From an uncultured Pelagibacteraceae bacterium (lineage in GTDB: Bacteria > Pseudomonadota > Alphaproteobacteria > Pelagibacterales > Pelagibacteraceae), in the NCBI GenBank assembly GCA_902536205.1, contig CACAWM010000019.1:1-10739 (forward strand): 10,739 nt of DNA, written 5' to 3'. The first letter of the stretch is position 1, and each line of letters opens with the position of its first letter. A program made the position numbers and the translations under genes. Below, piece by piece: positions 1 to 8,160 of the stretch. The notes below the pieces were generated by a model. The model made no database searches. It was not told the origin of the DNA and saw only the letters and a list, made by a program, of their open reading frames with translations.

Positions 1-222
1 AAAGAATTTTTGACTGATATAATGAAAAAAGAAAAAAGAACTGAAGAAGATTTTAGTGAAACTCTTGCATTAATTTTTAAGTATAAAGCAGTTGAAACAA
101 GTTTAAAAAAAGCAGAATACTTCGTAAATGTTTCTTACGATGCATTAGCAATTTTTCCAGACAGTGAAGACAAAAGAATTTTACAAAGTTTGACTAGCTT
201 TAGTTTAAATAGATCTTATTAA
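1..222 (+). CDS. Long-chain polyprenyl diphosphate synthase, C-terminal end (partial)
   Basis: The reading frame is open from base 1 and ends at TAA 220-222, so only the last 73 residues are present. They resemble the C-terminal helices of octaprenyl/decaprenyl diphosphate synthases (IspB/DdsA-like): an acidic ED-F-ETL-AL segment, a helix ending in YDALAIFPDS, and a final LTSFSLNRSY in place of the usual L-L-F-V-R ending. These enzymes add isopentenyl units to farnesyl diphosphate to make the ubiquinone side chain. The Asp-rich catalytic motifs would lie upstream, outside the window, so chain length cannot be judged. An internal start around base 22 is unlikely because the fragment is clearly the tail of a larger domain. 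The stop overlaps the stop of pdxH on the other strand by three bases plus one. Family is fairly sure; exact product is inferred. Confidence 0.75.
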   Translation, partial: KEFLTDIMKKEKRTEEDFSETLALIFKYKAVETSLKKAEYFVNVSYDALAIFPDSEDKRILQSLTSFSLNRSY

Positions 223-851
223 GGATAAAGAAGTTCTTTTTCCCATTTTCCATTCTTATTTTTATAATTTAATCTCTCGTGGATTCTTCCCTCACCGTCA
301 ACCCAAAACTCAATCTCATCGGGAATGACCCTCCATCCAGACCAATGTGGAGGCCTTGGCACATTATTCTCATCTGGATATTTTTTTTCAAATTCTTTTA
401 TTTTTTCTAAGAAAGTACTTCTTTTATCTAATGTTTGTGATTGAGATGAAGCCCAAGCACCAATTCGATTCTTATAAGGTCTAGAGTTGTAATAATTGTC
501 TGCTTCCTTTTTAGTCACTTCTTCTACATTTCCAATAACTCTGACTTGGCGTCTCAAACTTTTCCAATGAAAGCACATTGATGCTTTAAGATTTTGCTTT
601 AACTCATTACCCTTTTTGCTATTAAAATTTGTATAAAAAACGAAACCTCTGTCGCTTAATCCTTTTAATAAAACCATTCTTACGTTTGGTTGATTTTCCC
701 TATTAGATGTAGCTACTGCTACTGCATTTGGATCATTAATTTCAGTTTTCTCAGCCTTTGCAAACCATTTTTTGAATAATTCTATAGGATTGTCTAAATC
801 TTCAAAACAACTGTCTATACCAAGAGAATTTTTGCCATTTTTTTGATTCAT
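219..851 (-). CDS. pdxH: Pyridoxamine 5'-phosphate oxidase
   Basis: This FMN enzyme oxidises pyridoxamine 5'-phosphate and pyridoxine 5'-phosphate to pyridoxal 5'-phosphate with O2, in the cytoplasm. The 210-residue length is normal for PdxH. Visible family motifs are RMVLLK (58-63), the FMN-phosphate region YTNFNSKKG (73-81), RRQVR (100-104), SRP (123-125), GAWAS (131-135), the hallmark PRPPHWSGWRV (165-175) and R-x-HER near 189-193 in the substrate and FMN site. The C-terminus ends LLYP, close to the usual L-x-P ending. The ATG at 851 is the natural start: no in-frame Met gives a more typical length. The gene is convergent with the polyprenyl synthase and divergent from aroC, with 34 bases between the two starts. 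It is probably its own transcription unit. Confidence 0.97.
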   Translation of the reverse strand: MNQKNGKNSLGIDSCFEDLDNPIELFKKWFAKAEKTEINDPNAVAVATSNRENQPNVRMVLLKGLSDRGFVFYTNFNSKKGNELKQNLKASMCFHWKSLRRQVRVIGNVEEVTKKEADNYYNSRPYKNRIGAWASSQSQTLDKRSTFLEKIKEFEKKYPDENNVPRPPHWSGWRVIPDEIEFWVDGEGRIHERLNYKNKNGKWEKELLYP

Positions 852-885
852 ATATTTAATAAAATAAACTATACATTATTTACTT
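852..885. promoter_or_regulatory. Divergent pdxH/aroC promoter region (putative)
   Basis: These 34 bases separate the starts of pdxH (leftward) and aroC (rightward) and are almost pure A/T. For pdxH, TATAGT (reverse strand, 873-868) is a good -10 match and lies 17 bases downstream of a weak TTAAAA inside the aroC start region. That would leave a leader of about ten bases. For aroC, TATACA at 870-875 with TTCATA at 847-852 (17-base spacer) is a weaker candidate and would give an almost leaderless mRNA. The two candidate -10 boxes overlap, so the genes may compete for polymerase. Seen only as sequence matches in AT-rich DNA, where chance matches are common. Confidence 0.3.
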
Positions 886-1968
886 ATGTCTTTTAATACT
901 TTTGGAAAAATATTCCGTTTTACTACTTGGGGGGAGTCTCATGGCCCAGCTATAGGTTGTGTTATTGACGGTTGTCCTCCAAATATTCCATTAACAGAGA
1001 AAGATATCCAAACAGACTTGGATAGAAGAAGACCTGGCCAATCTAAATTTACTACTCAAAGAAAAGAGCCAGATAAAGCTATAATTTTGTCGGGTTTATT
1101 TGAAGGAAAAACAACAGGAACCCCAATATCAATCATAATCCATAATGAGGATAAAAAATCGAGAGATTATGAGTCAATTAGAAATAAATTTAGACCTGGG
1201 CATGCTGATTACACTTATTTTAAAAAATATGGAATTCGAGATTTTAGAGGTGGCGGTCGTCAGTCTGCAAGAGAGACAGCAAGCAGAGTAGCTGCAGGTG
1301 CCGTAGCTAGGGTTGTCTTAAAAAAAATTATAGGTAAAAAATTTAATGTTATCGGGGCTGTCACACAGTTAGGTTTAATGTCTTGCGATAAATCAAATTG
1401 GAAAGATACTGAAATAAGAAAAAATCCTTTTTTTTGTCCAGATAAAAAATCAGTCAAACTTTGGGAAAAATATCTTTTGGCTGTAAGAAAAGCTGGTTCA
1501 TCTTGTGGTGCAATAATTGAACTTAGAGCTACCGGAATTCCTATAGGCTTAGGTGCACCTATTTATTCAAAACTTGATACAGATATTTCTGCTGCTTTAA
1601 TGAGTATCAATGCAGTAAAAGGTGTAAATATTGGATCAGGTATGAATGCAGCATTCTTAAGTGGTGAAGAAAACTCAGACGAGATAAGAAAAAGTTCTGG
1701 AAAGATTAAATTTAAAACTAATCATGCTGGTGGAATACTCGGAGGAATTTCATCTGGTCAAGATATAATTGCGTCTTTTGCAGTAAAACCAACTTCTTCT
1801 ATTTTAACTAAAAGAGAAACTGTAGATAAAAAAGGTAAAAACACCAACATCTCAGTTAAAGGACGTCATGATCCATGCGTAGGTATTAGAGCAGTGCCTA
1901 TTGGCGAAGCAATGGTAAATTGTGTTTTACTTGACCACTTTTTAATGAACAGAGCGCAGTGTAGTTAA
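886..1968 (+). CDS. aroC: Chorismate synthase
   Basis: This enzyme catalyses the last shikimate-pathway step, 5-enolpyruvylshikimate-3-phosphate to chorismate, using reduced FMN; chorismate feeds aromatic amino acids, folate and ubiquinone. At 360 residues it has normal bacterial length. Family signatures are all present: WGESHG (15-20), RPGHAD (103-108), [10 protein letters not shown] (122-131), and near the C-terminus GRHDPC (326-331) followed by the VPIGEAM segment. No flavin reductase domain is fused, so it is the monofunctional type. The ATG at 886 puts the conserved FNTFGKIFR segment right at the N-terminus, as expected. Convergent with dxs, with stop codons sharing TTAA at 1965-1968. 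No terminator hairpin can be placed between the two genes. Confidence 0.98.
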   Translation: MSFNTFGKIFRFTTWGESHGPAIGCVIDGCPPNIPLTEKDIQTDLDRRRPGQSKFTTQRKEPDKAIILSGLFEGKTTGTPISIIIHNEDKKSRDYESIRNKFRPGHADYTYFKKYGIRDFRGGGRQSARETASRVAAGAVARVVLKKIIGKKFNVIGAVTQLGLMSCDKSNWKDTEIRKNPFFCPDKKSVKLWEKYLLAVRKAGSSCGAIIELRATGIPIGLGAPIYSKLDTDISAALMSINAVKGVNIGSGMNAAFLSGEENSDEIRKSSGKIKFKTNHAGGILGGISSGQDIIASFAVKPTSSILTKRETVDKKGKNTNISVKGRHDPCVGIRAVPIGEAMVNCVLLDHFLMNRAQCS

Positions 1969-3884
1969 TTAGAAATCTTATTTTTATTTTTAGCTAAAAT
2001 AATATTTGAATTAAGTGTCTCTTCAACTTTGTTAGCTATAGACGAACTATCCAAACCCGCAATTTCATACATTTTTTCAGGGGTGTCTTGGTCAATAAAA
2101 ATATCTGGTAAAATCATAGATCTAAATTTTAATCCTCTATCAAATATCCCTCTATCAGATAAAAACTGCATGACATGAGACCCAAAACCACCTATAGACC
2201 CTTCTTCAATTGTTATTAGTACTTCATGATTTGATGCAACCTCCATAATTAGTTTTTCATCTAATGGCTTTGCAAATCTTGCATCAATTATTGTACAATC
2301 AATTCCCTTCTTTAAAAGGTCATCTGAAGCTTTTTTACATGCCTCCAACCTTGTTCCAAAATTTAATAAAGCTACTTTTTTTCCCTCTTTAATTACTCTT
2401 CCTTTTCCAATTTTAAGTGTTTCTTTTATTGAAGGTAACTCAATTCCAATTCCGTTTCCCCTAGGATATCTAAAAGCAGACGGGCGATCATTTATATTTA
2501 CTGAGGTATTTATCATTTTAACTAATTCAGACTCATCGCTTGCGGCCATAACTACAAAATTTGGTAAAGTTGAGAGATACGTAATATCAAAAGAACCAGC
2601 ATGTGTTGGTCCATCCGCTCCAACTAGACCAGCTCTATCTATTGCGAATCTTACTGGTAATGATTGTAAAGCTACATCGTGAACAACTTGGTCGTAAGCC
2701 CTTTGTAAAAACGTAGAATAAATTGCGGCATAAGGTTTAAATCCTTCTGTAGCTAAACCAGCTGCGAAAGTTACGGCGTGCTGTTCGGCTATACCAACAT
2801 CAAAAGAGCGATCTGGAAATTTTTTTTCAAACAAATTTAAACCAGTACCAGATGGCATCGCGCCAGTTATACCTATTATTTTGGTATCTTGCTCTGCATG
2901 TTTAATTAAAGTTTCAGCAAAGACTTTCGTGTACGATGGGATATTAGATTTAGATTTTGCTTGTTCTCCTGTTGATACATTAAATTTGGATACACCATGA
3001 TACTTGTCGCCAGAGTCTTCGGCTGGTTTATAGCCTTTACCCTTTTGCGTCCTTACATGAATTAGCACTGGTCCTTGGTGATTAGAGTTTTTTACATTTT
3101 CAAAAATTTGCACGAGATTTTCAACGTCATGACCATCTATCGGACCTACATAATAAAAACCTAATTCACTGAAAAGTGTACCTCCGGTAACTATATTTCT
3201 TAGTAAATCTTCTGCTTTACCAGCTTTTTGACTAAATCTTTTTGAAAAAGATGAAATAATCATTTTCAAGGTTTCTCTAAAACTAAAATATAATTTACCA
3301 GATAATAATTTAGCTAGATATTTGCTCATAGCACCAACAGGTCTTGCGATTGACATATCGTTGTCATTTAAAATTACAATTAAATTGGATTTTAATGCAC
3401 CTGCATTATTCATGGCCTCGTAGGCCATACCAGCACTCATTGCTCCATCACCTATGACGGCAATAACATTATTATTATTGTTGGATAATTTTTTTGCAAC
3501 TGCCATTCCAAGAGTAGAAGAAATAGAAGTAGAGCTATGAGCTGCTCCAAACGGGTCATACTCGCTTTCAGTTCTTTTGGTAAAACCTGAAAGTCCGCCA
3601 CCCTTTCGAAGAGTTTTAATTCTATCTCTTCGCCCAGTTATGATTTTATGAGGATAACATTGATGGCTCACATCCCAAACTAATTTATCTTTTGGAGTAT
3701 CAAATACATAGTGTAGTGCTATTGTTAATTCTACAACACCTAAGCCTGCACCCAAATGTCCACCAGTTTCAGATACTACATCTATTAATTCTTCTCTTAG
3801 TTCTTCAGAAATTTGAACAAGATCTTCTTTTTTAAATTTTCTTAAATCTGCAGGGAAATTTATTTGCTTTATAAGTCTACCCAT
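1965..3884 (-). CDS. dxs: 1-deoxy-D-xylulose-5-phosphate synthase
   Basis: This thiamine-diphosphate enzyme condenses pyruvate with glyceraldehyde 3-phosphate to DXP, the entry step of the MEP isoprenoid pathway; DXP is also a precursor for thiamine and, in many bacteria, for vitamin B6. The 639 residues match the family. Visible motifs: GGHLGAGLG (41-49), [10 protein letters not shown] (71-80), the ThDP/Mg site GDGAMS (145-150) with NDNDMSI (173-179), GPIDGHD (247-253), the catalytic Glu in IAEQHA (E367), and [13 protein letters not shown] (416-428). An Asn run at 135-139 sits in a loop just before the ThDP motif. The start ATG overlaps the ispA stop by one base (TAATG), so translation is probably coupled to ispA in an xseB-ispA-dxs operon. 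Confidence 0.98.
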   Translation of the reverse strand: MGRLIKQINFPADLRKFKKEDLVQISEELREELIDVVSETGGHLGAGLGVVELTIALHYVFDTPKDKLVWDVSHQCYPHKIITGRRDRIKTLRKGGGLSGFTKRTESEYDPFGAAHSSTSISSTLGMAVAKKLSNNNNNVIAVIGDGAMSAGMAYEAMNNAGALKSNLIVILNDNDMSIARPVGAMSKYLAKLLSGKLYFSFRETLKMIISSFSKRFSQKAGKAEDLLRNIVTGGTLFSELGFYYVGPIDGHDVENLVQIFENVKNSNHQGPVLIHVRTQKGKGYKPAEDSGDKYHGVSKFNVSTGEQAKSKSNIPSYTKVFAETLIKHAEQDTKIIGITGAMPSGTGLNLFEKKFPDRSFDVGIAEQHAVTFAAGLATEGFKPYAAIYSTFLQRAYDQVVHDVALQSLPVRFAIDRAGLVGADGPTHAGSFDITYLSTLPNFVVMAASDESELVKMINTSVNINDRPSAFRYPRGNGIGIELPSIKETLKIGKGRVIKEGKKVALLNFGTRLEACKKASDDLLKKGIDCTIIDARFAKPLDEKLIMEVASNHEVLITIEEGSIGGFGSHVMQFLSDRGIFDRGLKFRSMILPDIFIDQDTPEKMYEIAGLDSSSIANKVEETLNSNIILAKNKNKISN

Positions 3885-4759
3885 TAAAATTTTCTCTCTA
3901 ATATAAATTCTATTGTTTTAATTAATTCCTCTGCTTTTTTTCCATGTTTTTTCAATTTACGCAATATTTTTATCTTTAAATTATTTGCATACAAATAAGC
4001 TTTTTTTTCTCCCATTAAATTTAATAAAGTAGATTTTCCTTTTTTATTATCTTTTTGAACTGGTTTACCAACTAATTTTTTAGAACCTTTATTATCTAAA
4101 AAATCATCTGCTAGTTGGAAAAGTAAACCTATTTCTTCACCAAGTATACTTAGAAATTTTTTCTCTTTTTCATTTTTTTTGGCTACTACTCCAACTGCAT
4201 ACAAACAAAAGTTAAATAACTTTCCTGTTTTTTTCTTTTGCATTTCAATAATTTGACTAAATTTCTTTTTTTTATTTTCAAATTTTAAATCTAAATCTTG
4301 GCCACCAGCAATACCAGTGTGACCTGAGCAGCTGGCTAATGATCTAACTATTTCATTTTTACTTTTAAAGTTAATTGAGAACTTTTTATCTGAGATAATT
4401 TCAAAAGCTAAAGTTAGTAAAGAACTTCCTGCTAAAACTGCTGGTGCTTCTCCAAATTTAATATGAGCTGCTGGCTTACCTCTTCTTACAGTATCGTTGT
4501 CCATGCAAGGCAAGTCATCGTGAATTAAAGAATAAGAATGAACACACTCAACAGCTGCACAAATATTTAACAGTTTTTTTTCTTTAATATTAAATATTTT
4601 ACCAGTATCAAAAATTACTGTAGATCTAATTTTTTTTCCTCCTGAAATAACTCCATACTTCATTGGTTTTATCAACAAAGAGATTTTTTGTTTTTTCAAA
4701 AAGTTTAATAAAAATTCATCAATTTTTTTTGCATTTTTAAGTAATTTTTTTTTAATCAT
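3884..4759 (-). CDS. ispA: Farnesyl diphosphate synthase (geranyltranstransferase)
   Basis: IspA condenses dimethylallyl and geranyl diphosphate with isopentenyl diphosphate to give farnesyl diphosphate, the precursor for quinone tails and undecaprenyl carriers. With the start chosen at 4759 the protein has 291 residues, normal for bacterial FPP synthases. It shows GGKKIR (40-45, usually GGK-LR), the first Asp-rich motif DDLPCMD (81-87, the bacterial DDx4D form), RRGKP (92-96), GGQ (152-154) and the second Asp-rich motif DDFLD (218-222). An in-frame ATG at 4804 adds 15 basic residues, but these lie wholly inside xseB and precede the family's N-terminus, so I prefer 4759. That start overlaps the xseB stop by eight bases (ATGATTAA), and the stop overlaps the dxs start by one. 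Very Lys-rich, typical of this genome. Confidence 0.95.
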   Translation of the reverse strand: MIKKKLLKNAKKIDEFLLNFLKKQKISLLIKPMKYGVISGGKKIRSTVIFDTGKIFNIKEKKLLNICAAVECVHSYSLIHDDLPCMDNDTVRRGKPAAHIKFGEAPAVLAGSSLLTLAFEIISDKKFSINFKSKNEIVRSLASCSGHTGIAGGQDLDLKFENKKKKFSQIIEMQKKKTGKLFNFCLYAVGVVAKKNEKEKKFLSILGEEIGLLFQLADDFLDNKGSKKLVGKPVQKDNKKGKSTLLNLMGEKKAYLYANNLKIKILRKLKKHGKKAEELIKTIEFILERKF

Positions 4760-4961
4760 TTTTATTCTGTAACTCTTTAAATTTTTTTTTAAATATATTT
4801 TCAATATGTTTGTTTAATTCAATTAATCTTTCATAGTCATTTATCGACTCATTAAGATCAGTTTCTTGGCTTTCTAATTTACGTAAAATTGCGTCAATTT
4901 CAGCCCGTGCTTCTTTTAATGATTTACTTTTTATATCGGTTAGAATATTTTCATTTTTCAT
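4752..4961 (-). CDS. xseB: Exodeoxyribonuclease VII small subunit
   Basis: XseB is the small helical subunit that binds several-fold to XseA in exonuclease VII, a cytoplasmic nuclease that degrades single-stranded DNA from both ends. The 69-residue length fits. The sequence shows the characteristic two-helix pattern: a first helix with IDAILRKLES, the short acidic turn of the type ETDLNESI, and a second helix DYERLIELNKHIENIF with a Lys-rich tail. Its position directly upstream of ispA and dxs is a widespread bacterial order and supports the call. xseA is not in this window. It starts 18 bases from the divergent tsaC start, so its promoter must lie largely within the beginning of tsaC. Confidence 0.93.
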   Translation of the reverse strand: MKNENILTDIKSKSLKEARAEIDAILRKLESQETDLNESINDYERLIELNKHIENIFKKKFKELQNKND

Positions 4962-4979
4962 CTGATAAATAATTACATT
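4962..4979. promoter_or_regulatory. 18-base divergent gap between xseB and tsaC
   Basis: Only 18 A/T-rich bases separate two oppositely directed start codons, too few for one promoter, let alone two. Promoter elements must therefore sit in coding DNA. The best single match I see for tsaC is TAGAAT at 4941-4946, inside xseB, without a convincing -35 at standard spacing. For xseB, a TTGAAT inside tsaC with weak TAATTA-like -10 sequences is possible. These are weak pattern matches, recorded because the arrangement forces overlap of regulation and coding. Confidence 0.2.
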
Positions 4980-5927
4980 ATGAAAAACATCTATTCAAAT
5001 ATATATTCTCTCAACAAAAAGACACTTAAACAAACTATTAAATCACTTAAAAAAGGAAATATAGCTGGTTTACCTACTGAAACTGTTTACGGCTTAGCGG
5101 GAAACGCGTACTCCAAGAAAGCTGTAATAAAGATTTTCAAATTAAAGAATAGACCAAAAAATAATCCTTTAATAATTCATTATCTAAAATTAAGTAAAAT
5201 AAATAATGATGTGGAAGTAAACAAAAACTTTTTTAAACTTTATAATAAATTTTGTCCAGGACCTTTAACTTTTGTACTAAAAAAAAGAAAGAAGTCAAAA
5301 ATTGTCTCTTTAGCATCTGCTAAATTAGATACGATTGCAATAAGATTCCCAAAGCACAAATTAATAAGGTCTATTCTTAAATTAACTGATTTTCCTCTTG
5401 CTATGCCTAGTGCTAACCTATCTTCAGGCTTAAGTCCTGTTAATGCTTATGATGTATTTGAAGAGTTTGGAAAAAAAATAAAAACAATAATAAATGGAGG
5501 TAGTTCTAAAATAGGAATTGAGTCAACCGTAGTAAGTTTAATAGGAAAACCTAAAGTTTTAAGACCGGGTATTATTAGTGCAAAAGAAATTAAAAAAGTA
5601 TTGAAAACCAAATTAGGTAAAAAAATGAATAAAATTAGATCTCCAGGTATGTTTAAGAAGCACTACTCCCCAGGTATACCAGTGGTAATAGGTCAAAAAC
5701 CCATAAACAGCAAATATGCTTACATTGTATTTGGTAAAAAAAATAAAGAATATAAAAATTATTTCAATTTGAGTAAAAAAGGTGATTTGAATGAGGCAGC
5801 AGCAAATTTATACAAAACTATGAGAAAAATTAAAAAAAAAGGTTTCAAAAAAATTTTTGTATCGAAAATTCCAAATAGAGGACCAGGTTTAGCAATAAAT
5901 GATCGATTAAAAAGGGCGTCTAATTAA
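4980..5927 (+). CDS. tsaC: L-threonylcarbamoyladenylate synthase, Sua5 type
   Basis: The enzyme makes threonylcarbamoyl-AMP from threonine, bicarbonate and ATP, the first step of t6A37 formation on ANN-decoding tRNAs. The N-terminal YrdC domain has PTETVYGL (32-39), the K-x-R patch around KLKNRP (54-59), PSANLSSGLSP (143-153), IESTVV (180-185) and LRPG (194-197). It continues through the typical linker SPGMFKKHYSPGIP (221-234) into a C-terminal Sua5 domain ending in GLAINDRLKRAS. So this is the two-domain Sua5/TsaC2 form of 315 residues, not the short E. coli TsaC. The stop overlaps the following ABC ATPase start by one base (TAATG). It is the only housekeeping gene in the rightward train and probably carries the train's promoter. 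The symbol could equally be sua5. Confidence 0.95.
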   Translation: MKNIYSNIYSLNKKTLKQTIKSLKKGNIAGLPTETVYGLAGNAYSKKAVIKIFKLKNRPKNNPLIIHYLKLSKINNDVEVNKNFFKLYNKFCPGPLTFVLKKRKKSKIVSLASAKLDTIAIRFPKHKLIRSILKLTDFPLAMPSANLSSGLSPVNAYDVFEEFGKKIKTIINGGSSKIGIESTVVSLIGKPKVLRPGIISAKEIKKVLKTKLGKKMNKIRSPGMFKKHYSPGIPVVIGQKPINSKYAYIVFGKKNKEYKNYFNLSKKGDLNEAAANLYKTMRKIKKKGFKKIFVSKIPNRGPGLAINDRLKRASN

Positions 5928-6658
5928 TGTTTATCAAAATCAATAATCTCTCGAAAATATATAATCAATATTTAGCGGTTAATAAGATTAATTTTCAAAT
6001 AGAAAAAAATAATACAGTAGGTTTACTTGGTCCCAACGGTTGCGGAAAAACGACAACTATAGGGATGATGCTTGGTTTAGTATCTCCTACAGAAGGTGAA
6101 ATTTTAATTGAAAATAAAAATATAAACAAATTTAAAAGGGATGAAATATTAAATAGATTTAATTTTGCCTCACCATATGTTGAATTACCAAAAAAATTAA
6201 CGGTAAAACAAAACTTAGAAATTTATGGAAGATTATATGAGATTAAGGATTTAAATAATCGTATCAACGAGATATCTAGCGATTTAGATATAAAAAATTT
6301 TTTTGAAAGAAAAACAGGAGAACTTTCATCTGGTCAAAAAAATAGAGTTTCACTCGCTAAATCTTTGATAAATAAACCTGAGATATTACTTTTGGATGAA
6401 CCTACAGCAAGTTTAGATCCTGACATAGGTGATTTTATACGAAGTTATATAGAGGAATATAAATCAAAAAATAAAATTACCATTTTATTAGCATCACATA
6501 ATATGAGTGAAGTTGAGAGGCTTTGCGACAGTATAATTATGATGAGAAAAGGTAAGATAGTTGATAAAGGAACATGTACGGATTTGATAAAAAAACATGG
6601 AAGAAATAATTTAGAGGAAACTTTTTTAAAATTAGCTAGGAGTAAAGATGAATTTTAA
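5927..6658 (+). CDS. ABC transporter ATP-binding protein (ABC-2 exporter type)
   Basis: A 243-residue cytoplasmic ATPase subunit with one nucleotide-binding domain: Walker A GPNGCGKT (35-42), signature LSSGQ (133-137), Walker B ILLLDEP (153-159), D-loop SLD (162-164) and H-loop His191. The stretch where the Q-loop glutamine is normally found reads ASPYVELP (81-88); I see no Gln there. Such single-domain ATPases pair with ABC-2 permeases to export drugs, polysaccharides or lipids, and the next gene is exactly that partner. The start ATG shares a base with the tsaC stop, and the end overlaps the permease start by 11 bases, so the pair is translationally coupled. Substrate is unknown; downstream FkbM and GT17 genes suggest a glycan or lipid. 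Confidence 0.92.
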   Translation: MFIKINNLSKIYNQYLAVNKINFQIEKNNTVGLLGPNGCGKTTTIGMMLGLVSPTEGEILIENKNINKFKRDEILNRFNFASPYVELPKKLTVKQNLEIYGRLYEIKDLNNRINEISSDLDIKNFFERKTGELSSGQKNRVSLAKSLINKPEILLLDEPTASLDPDIGDFIRSYIEEYKSKNKITILLASHNMSEVERLCDSIIMMRKGKIVDKGTCTDLIKKHGRNNLEETFLKLARSKDEF

Positions 6659-7439
6659 CAAAATATATGCATTAGGTTTAAGACATCTTTATCTAATAAT
6701 GAATTCTTTTCCCAGAGTGTTAGATCTTATTTATTGGCCAACTGTGCAAATATTTTTGTGGGGATTTATATCTAAATTTTTTACAATCAGCTCTGAGTAT
6801 TATAGTAATACTGTTGGTGTAATTTTGACTGCTGCAATTTTATATGACTTTCTATTTAGAGCTAGTATTAGTTTTAATATGATGTTCCTTGAAGAAATAT
6901 GGAGTAGAAATTTTACTAATTTGTTTATAGCCCCGATTAAAATTAGAGAAATTATTACTGCTTTAACTTTAACTGCTATTTTAAGAACCTTAATTGGTTT
7001 GGTGCCTGCAGTGCTAATAGCTATTCCCTTATTTGGTGTTTCTGTTCTTAAGCTTGGAATTCCACTTATTTTTTTATTAATTTCATTATACTTATTTGGT
7101 GTCACTCTTGGGCTTCTAGTAACTTCTGGATTATTAAGATATGGGCCATCGTTTGAAAACATTGCTTGGGCTAGTTTATTTTTTTTAGCTCCACTTGGTT
7201 GTATTTATTATCCAATAGAAATATTACCTTTCACACTACAAATTATAGCGAAAGCTTTACCTCTAGTACATATTTTTGAAGAAATGAGAAGTATTTTAAT
7301 CAATAATACAGTAAATTATTTAAACATATTTAAATCAATTTCTATATCAATGTTTTATTTTGCGTTTGGTATTATAGTTTTTTACATTTCTTATTTTGGT
7401 GCTAAAAAAAGGGGAACTTTAATGAATATGGGTGAATAA
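6648..7439 (+). CDS. ABC-2 type transporter permease
   Basis: An inner-membrane protein of 263 residues with six probable membrane helices at about 26-45, 54-78, 104-130, 134-160, 171-189 and 229-250, separated by short charged loops. The segment EEIWSRNFTNLFIAPIKIRE (82-101) between helices 2 and 3 matches the conserved cytoplasmic coupling region of ABC-2 permeases, and the pattern YYPIEILP-x4-IIAKALPLVH (187-208) is the typical loop between helices 5 and 6. It has the topology of the two-component exporters (NodJ, KpsM/Wzm-like) that transport lipo- or polysaccharides and small molecules. The ATG at 6648 lies inside the ATPase gene. Function as exporter is well supported; the substrate is not shown by the sequence. 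Confidence 0.9.
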   Translation: MNFNKIYALGLRHLYLIMNSFPRVLDLIYWPTVQIFLWGFISKFFTISSEYYSNTVGVILTAAILYDFLFRASISFNMMFLEEIWSRNFTNLFIAPIKIREIITALTLTAILRTLIGLVPAVLIAIPLFGVSVLKLGIPLIFLLISLYLFGVTLGLLVTSGLLRYGPSFENIAWASLFFLAPLGCIYYPIEILPFTLQIIAKALPLVHIFEEMRSILINNTVNYLNIFKSISISMFYFAFGIIVFYISYFGAKKRGTLMNMGE

Positions 7440-7440
7440 T

Positions 7441-8148
7441 ATGCATAAAAATATTGAAAAAATAAAACAACTGGAGGGATCCCCAAAGATTATAAAAAAC
7501 TTATTTTCAAAAAATGAATTAGAAAAGTTTTTTAATCTTTATCAAAATTTACCAACTACAGTACATAATAAAAAACAAAATGTAATTAAAAAGAGATGGT
7601 TAAAAAATTACAGTGAGGAATTAGAAAATCTTTTTTTTGAAAGAGTTAAAAATGAGATTGGTAATTTTAAAATGGATAATCTAAAGGATGAAAATAACGA
7701 GGATATACTTGGTCTATTTCAGGAAAGCTATAATCCTATTGGTTTACATGTTGATGCTGGTTTTAATTCAAATGAAATTATTTTTAAACAAACTCTTATC
7801 CCGCTTACATCAAAAGGTAGCACTGTTATTTTCAAAAATAAATTTTATGGAAATTCTACTAATTTTACAATTGATAAAAATGAATTAGAAGTAAAAGATT
7901 TGAAATATGGTCAAAATAGAAGATCCTCAGAACATTTAGAAATATTTGAAAAGAAACCATTTAATAAGGTAGATCATGAAAAATATTTGAAACATGAAAA
8001 AATTGAAAACCTTTCTGGTTTAGAAATTGATTTAGTTTATGAATGGGAACTAGGTTCAATGCTAATTTTTGACAGAACAAGATTACATTGTTCATCATCT
8101 TTAATTGAAGGAAAAAAAATAGGTTTAACTACATTTACCAAGAAATAA
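7441..8148 (+). CDS. Probable Fe(II)/2-oxoglutarate-dependent oxygenase, substrate unknown
   Basis: I do not recognise a specific named family. The 235-residue soluble protein contains GLHVDAG with a His-x-Asp pair (H103, D105) in the middle and, 111 residues later, a distal His in RLHCSSS (H216) followed by Lys225/Lys226. That layout, HxD then His then a basic residue about ten positions on, is the iron and 2-oxoglutarate site of the double-stranded beta-helix oxygenases (PhyH-like). The region between is rich in beta-type segments such as TLIPLTSKGSTVIF. No signal peptide is seen. ATG 7441 is chosen, two bases after the permease stop; an in-frame GTG at 7432 would add three residues. Between an exporter and FkbM/GT17 genes it may hydroxylate a sugar, lipid or small-molecule cargo. 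The gene is certain; the function is inferred. Confidence 0.6.
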   Translation: MHKNIEKIKQLEGSPKIIKNLFSKNELEKFFNLYQNLPTTVHNKKQNVIKKRWLKNYSEELENLFFERVKNEIGNFKMDNLKDENNEDILGLFQESYNPIGLHVDAGFNSNEIIFKQTLIPLTSKGSTVIFKNKFYGNSTNFTIDKNELEVKDLKYGQNRRSSEHLEIFEKKPFNKVDHEKYLKHEKIENLSGLEIDLVYEWELGSMLIFDRTRLHCSSSLIEGKKIGLTTFTKK

Positions 8149-8160
8149 AAATCTCTAGAG

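Noticed and set aside
1260..1457. 65-residue open frame antisense to aroC
   Set aside because: It lies wholly inside the well-supported aroC gene, has no recognisable motif and no sign of its own start region.
3885..3910. Possible thiamine riboswitch in front of dxs
   Set aside because: dxs starts inside the ispA stop codon, so there is no leader to hold a riboswitch, and no conserved thi-box sequence is visible.
4760..4804. Longer ispA start at 4804
   Set aside because: The extra 15 residues are encoded wholly within xseB and extend beyond the normal N-terminus of the family; ATG 4759 gives the usual short overlap.
6800..7162. 120-residue open frame antisense to the ABC-2 permease
   Set aside because: Its composition is the mirror of membrane-helix codons in the permease; the permease has clear topology and family motifs, so this is a shadow.
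7432..7440. GTG start for the oxygenase inside the permease gene
   Set aside because: It adds only three residues; the ATG at 7441 directly after the permease stop is the simpler start. The choice is not decisive.
7688..7888. 66-residue frame overlapping the oxygenase gene
   Set aside because: It is an alternative frame within a longer gene that carries the HxD and distal His motifs; it shows no independent features.
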